From contig NZ_VLLC01000010.1 of NCBI RefSeq assembly GCF_007830435.1, forward strand, positions 62,001 through 126,000: a stretch of DNA of 64,000 bases, written 5' to 3'. Source of the DNA: Desulfobotulus alkaliphilus. Lineage in GTDB: Bacteria; Desulfobacterota; Desulfobacteria; Desulfobacterales; ASO4-4. Position 1 is the first letter of the stretch; each line of letters starts with the position of its first letter. Position numbers and translations under genes: made by a program. Below are positions 61,330 to 64,000 of this stretch, one piece after another. The notes under the pieces were generated by a model. That model made no database searches, had not been told where the DNA came from, and saw only the letters and a list, made by a program, of their open reading frames with translations.

Positions 61330-62145
61330 TTACAGCTTTTCAACCACCTCACCGTTTACCTGAAAAAGGCGATGCCCCAGACTTTCTTCCGCAGCCATAT
61401 TGATTTCTCCCAAAGCCTCATTCAGTCCGTAGCCTTCCTGAAGACAGAAAACCTCTGCCATATCCACGGAAACAGGGGCTTCTTTTTCCAGAATTTCCCG
61501 TATGGTCACAAGGGCCGGTGCCAGGTTTCCCAGACCATCCCCCGGATGTCCTTCACTGCTTTCCTGAACAAGGGGGGCCTGAACGGCTTGATTTTCCTCT
61601 CCTCCATCGGATGCCTGCGATAAAATGGCATCCTCCTTTCCAGAAAACACCGGGGCTTCTTCCTCAGGCTTTGCTGCACCCTTTTTTTCCTGAGCAGGTG
61701 CCGGAGAAGCTTCCTTTGCAAGGGCATCGTCCAGCCAGTTCCCCGGGTCCACTTCCTGCGGAAAAGACTCTGCCCCATTCCGGGATGCACCATGCAAATC
61801 AGGCATGGGAACGCTATGGTCGGAAGCCGCATCTGCCACATCCCTGGCTGATGTCTCTTTTTTCCGGCCTTCCTTTGTCAGAATTTTCTCCCTTTCCTCT
61901 TCCGAAAGTCCTTCCTCCTGCAGCCGTGAGAAAGCCGATCTGAGCCGGGTCTTTTTTTCCCTGTAACGGCCCTGCACATAGGGCAGCCCCAGAACCAGCC
62001 AGAGAGCTGCAACAAAAAGCAGCAGGATCTGAAAACCCATGAGAAGGGCGTGGCCAAAGGACCAGATATTCAGGATCAGGGCCAGACCCAGCCCCGCAAA
62101 GGCTGCGGGATAAGACAGAAACCATGGAAAGGGAGAGGGTGGCAT
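61330..62145 (-). CDS. Membrane protein with acidic tail, weakly TerB-C-like
   Basis: A 271-residue protein with two closely spaced hydrophobic helices (about 10-60) at the N-terminus. A charged segment (about 65-95, LSEEEREKILTKEGRKK) follows, then a long disordered acidic region and a compact C-terminal domain (ALVTIREILEKEAPVSVDMAEVFCLQEGYGLNEALGEINMAAEESLGHRLFQVNGEVVEKL). That end is reminiscent of TerB-C domains, which share a pattern of L..E...L.....A...IN..A....G. I do not recognise the full protein. It is convergent with ubiX, with only 3 nt between the stops. Confidence 0.6.
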   Translation of the reverse strand: MPPSPFPWFLSYPAAFAGLGLALILNIWSFGHALLMGFQILLLFVAALWLVLGLPYVQGRYREKKTRLRSAFSRLQEEGLSEEEREKILTKEGRKKETSARDVADAASDHSVPMPDLHGASRNGAESFPQEVDPGNWLDDALAKEASPAPAQEKKGAAKPEEEAPVFSGKEDAILSQASDGGEENQAVQAPLVQESSEGHPGDGLGNLAPALVTIREILEKEAPVSVDMAEVFCLQEGYGLNEALGEINMAAEESLGHRLFQVNGEVVEKL

Positions 62146-62175
62146 AAAATAGATCTCCTTCAGCTAAAAATTTTG

Positions 62176-62465
62176 GTAATCATTCAGAATATTTACACAT
62201 GCAAGATTACATATTAATTTCAAAACATTGGCCCCGACTAAAGACAATCGGGCTGTTTGTGAGTGACATTGCAATCGTTTCGGATCAGAGTTTCGCAGGC
62301 CTGTGCGAAAAAAGCGGCAAACTGTCTGACCCGCCACAAGGCAGCGTGCTGAAGTCTGCTATGGTAATCAAAAAGCTTATCCTGCCTGTGGCGGGGAGGT
62401 TTTGCCGCTTCCGCACAGGACAAGAAACTCCCGAATAAGATTGCGTCACGAACAAATGGTCCGGT
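62176..62465 (-). mobile_element. Element M copy G (one end lost, about 290 bp)
   Basis: The left end is GTAATCATTCAG. The long hairpin interior is present (AAGCGGCAAACTG and TTTGCCGCTTCC; CCGCCACAAGGCAG and CTGCCTGTGGCGG). Similarity ends at about 62465, where the other copies continue to CTTGCAGCTATGGTACTTGG and the terminal repeat. It lies in the 546-bp gap before the barrel gene, next to family P copy 2. Confidence 0.7.
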
Positions 62466-62513
62466 TGTCTATACACCAGCTTAAATGTATTCGATTTAAC
62501 GAAGAAAAACTGC

Positions 62514-62669
62514 GTTATACTCCAAGCGGTCAACCGTGAAATAATAATGGGTTTTCTGTAGGGGCAGGCCCCCGTGGTTACCCAAGCCAGGGCAGGCACG
62601 GGGGCCTGCCCCTACAATATCGTTTCAAGAATGCCCCATGTATCAAGAATGACCACGCAGAGTATAAAC
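62514..62669 (+). repeat. Dispersed repeat family P, copy 2, with nested palindrome
   Basis: It begins GTTATACTCCAAGCGGTCAA and ends GACCACGCAGAGTATAAA. The interior (62557-62616) is a perfect 20-bp inverted repeat, TGTAGGGGCAGGCCCCCGTG with its complement, enclosing a 20-nt loop. Copy 1 at 44953 carries a different GTAG...CTAC palindrome at the equivalent position, so the inner palindromes look like separate insertions. Confidence 0.68.
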
Positions 62670-62691
62670 AGCTACAAATTTCATTCACAGT

Positions 62692-64000
62692 TTAAAAGGA
62701 AAAACCCAGAGCCGTGTAAAACTGGTCTTCTCCCAAATCCGAATCCAGTCCACGGGCATATCCGAGCACAAGGGGAGCCCTGAAATGATAGCCCAGCACC
62801 AGCTCCACTTGAAGCTCAAGGCCTGCCCCGGTCAGTTGACGCATGGACATGCCCTCATCCCAGGCACTCCCTGAATCCACATGAAGGCTTCCGGAAACAT
62901 CCCCCATGCCAAAGGGCATCAGGGACCAGTTTCTTTCAACCCGAAAAAGCAGGGAAGAAAGACTCAGACGCTGGGACGCACAGATGTTTCCCGTCTGAAC
63001 GGAACGGGGATAGCCCCGCAGGACCGCCTCATTCCTTCCAAAAAGCCTCATCTCTTCTCCTGTCCGGGTTCCACCGATGCGGAAAGGCTTTGCTTCCCTG
63101 TCCGCATAGCCCCCGGCAAGGCGCAGGCCAAGGGTGCGGGAACCCGGAAGATTCCATATTTTCCGCATGGCGCCCTGCACCACAGCCCCTTTGTAGTCGC
63201 TGTCCAGAATATCATTGCTTTCTGCAATCAGCTCGCCGTAAAAACCCCATCCGATACCAGGTACATGGATATAGTATTCCTCATCCCTGAAGGTCAGAGC
63301 CATTCCGGCCAGATTTGATTCCACGGGCCCCCTTAATAAAAGGGACGGCGTATCCACCAGGGTGTCCCGCTCATGGACGAGGCCTCCATGGACAGACAGT
63401 CTGTCCTCAAAGAAATTCAAAAGATGGTTGCGCTGCAGGGTCACCCGGTCTTCCCTGAGGATATAATCAAAAGAGGTTTCATGTATCTTCAGCTCACCAA
63501 AACGATGGCTCCTGTCCAGAAATAAAAGCCAGCGGTTATCACAGGCATAGACAAAACTGCCGTTTACAAGGTCATTTTTTACATCATAGGTGGTCACAAG
63601 ACCATAGCTGTGCCGGTCCAGGGCATCACTGCCATGGGTCTCGAAACCCAGCTGTTCCGTATCTTCATTGAAAAGCCATACGGGAAACCAGTACCGGGGC
63701 CTCAGGGTTTTAAGGGGAGTATATTTTCTTTCCGGCTCCAGATTCACTGCTTCATCAAAAAGAAAGGGGAAAAATTTTTCATCCGCCACATCTTCCACGG
63801 AAAAGACCTTCAGGGCAACAGGATCCTCCACCCGCAGGAGCCTGAAACCGTCTGCCGTATAAACCTGATAATACAGCCCCTTGCTCCCGGCAAAACGGGG
63901 CCTGAAGGCACCACCGGATGAGCGGGTCCACTGCTCCAGCATCCCCGTGTCCGTATCCATGGCATAGACATTATAAATACCGCCATAATCCGCTGAAAAA
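62692..64000 (-). CDS. Outer-membrane beta-barrel with beta-propeller-like part (incomplete)
   Basis: The visible 436 residues are the C-terminal part of a larger protein; the frame is open to the right edge. Upstream of the first Met at 63960 it reads FSADYGGIYNVYAMDTDTG, which resembles TolB/PD40 propeller blades. The rest has alternating beta-strand patterns (GGLVHERDTL, SRTLGLRLAGGYADREA, RIGGTRTGEEMRLFGRN, LRGYPR) and ends FYTALGFSF, with the terminal Phe used for outer-membrane insertion. The GYP and beta-strand repeats recall Omp85/surface-antigen barrels. The function is unknown; a surface or secretion role is likely. Confidence 0.72.
   Translation of the reverse strand, partial: FSADYGGIYNVYAMDTDTGMLEQWTRSSGGAFRPRFAGSKGLYYQVYTADGFRLLRVEDPVALKVFSVEDVADEKFFPFLFDEAVNLEPERKYTPLKTLRPRYWFPVWLFNEDTEQLGFETHGSDALDRHSYGLVTTYDVKNDLVNGSFVYACDNRWLLFLDRSHRFGELKIHETSFDYILREDRVTLQRNHLLNFFEDRLSVHGGLVHERDTLVDTPSLLLRGPVESNLAGMALTFRDEEYYIHVPGIGWGFYGELIAESNDILDSDYKGAVVQGAMRKIWNLPGSRTLGLRLAGGYADREAKPFRIGGTRTGEEMRLFGRNEAVLRGYPRSVQTGNICASQRLSLSSLLFRVERNWSLMPFGMGDVSGSLHVDSGSAWDEGMSMRQLTGAGLELQVELVLGYHFRAPLVLGYARGLDSDLGEDQFYTALGFSF

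Noticed and set aside
17953-62438. Recurrent 60-80 residue frames in each element M copy
   Set aside because: The same translations recur because the DNA repeat recurs. Frames exist on both strands, are interrupted in some copies (C, E), and base changes follow stem pairing, not codon position.

Overview
The window looks like a chromosomal segment of a motile anaerobic Desulfobacterota-type bacterium (former Deltaproteobacteria). This is an inference from gene content: a sigma-54-driven flagellar cluster, large acetyl-CoA hydrolase/CoA-transferases, a UbiA/UbiX pair of the futalosine-menaquinone type, and an ArsR-methyltransferase gene beside ahcY. No rRNA or tRNA gene was found.

Layout. 1-13.5 kb is a flagellar basal-body/hook/export cluster on the minus strand (flgB-flgC-fliE-F-G-H-I-J-motE-like, then fliK-flgD-flgE running off the left edge). 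Two plus-strand envelope genes and an Ig-repeat protein interrupt it. 13.6-22.7 kb holds regulators and chemotaxis genes: two sigma-54 activators, an AMIN-like/TPR envelope protein, CheY, CheX, PilZ and REC-GAF-HD-GYP. Four -24/-12 promoters can be read directly, upstream of flgB, fliK, the LPP20 lipoprotein and the TPR gene. 23-31 kb holds a helicase, an Lrp regulator, lysA and two divergent CoA-transferases. 31-38 kb is a tripartite RND efflux operon whose outer-membrane protein is fused to a periplasmic binding domain.

38.3-44.8 kb is the most distinctive locus: a complete diversity-generating retroelement (DGR). It has a secreted FGE/C-type-lectin target gene with a variable repeat, an HRDC protein, an Avd-like protein, a DGR reverse transcriptase and a template repeat. 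Directly downstream on the same strand are an antitoxin-like protein, a secreted TPR-caspase translationally coupled to it, and an LPP20-type lipoprotein. All 14 differences between template and variable repeat are at template adenines.

45-47.5 kb is an accessory patch: an Rpn-family nuclease, a collapsed second copy of it coupled to a zeta-like kinase, and a small partner gene. 47.5-64 kb returns to core functions: nadE, a branched-chain amino-acid ABC transporter, ahcY with an ArsR-methyltransferase, a Hpt/REC-PP2C/HATPase module, methyltransferase-UbiA-UbiX, and a beta-barrel protein running off the right edge.

Six intergenic copies of one dispersed element (about 220-400 bp; here called element M) are scattered between 17.9 and 62.5 kb. 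They have terminal inverted repeats, fold as long hairpins with compensatory changes, and in the clearest case are flanked by an exact 8-bp target duplication. They look like a non-autonomous mobile element. A second, smaller palindromic family occurs near 45 and 62.6 kb.
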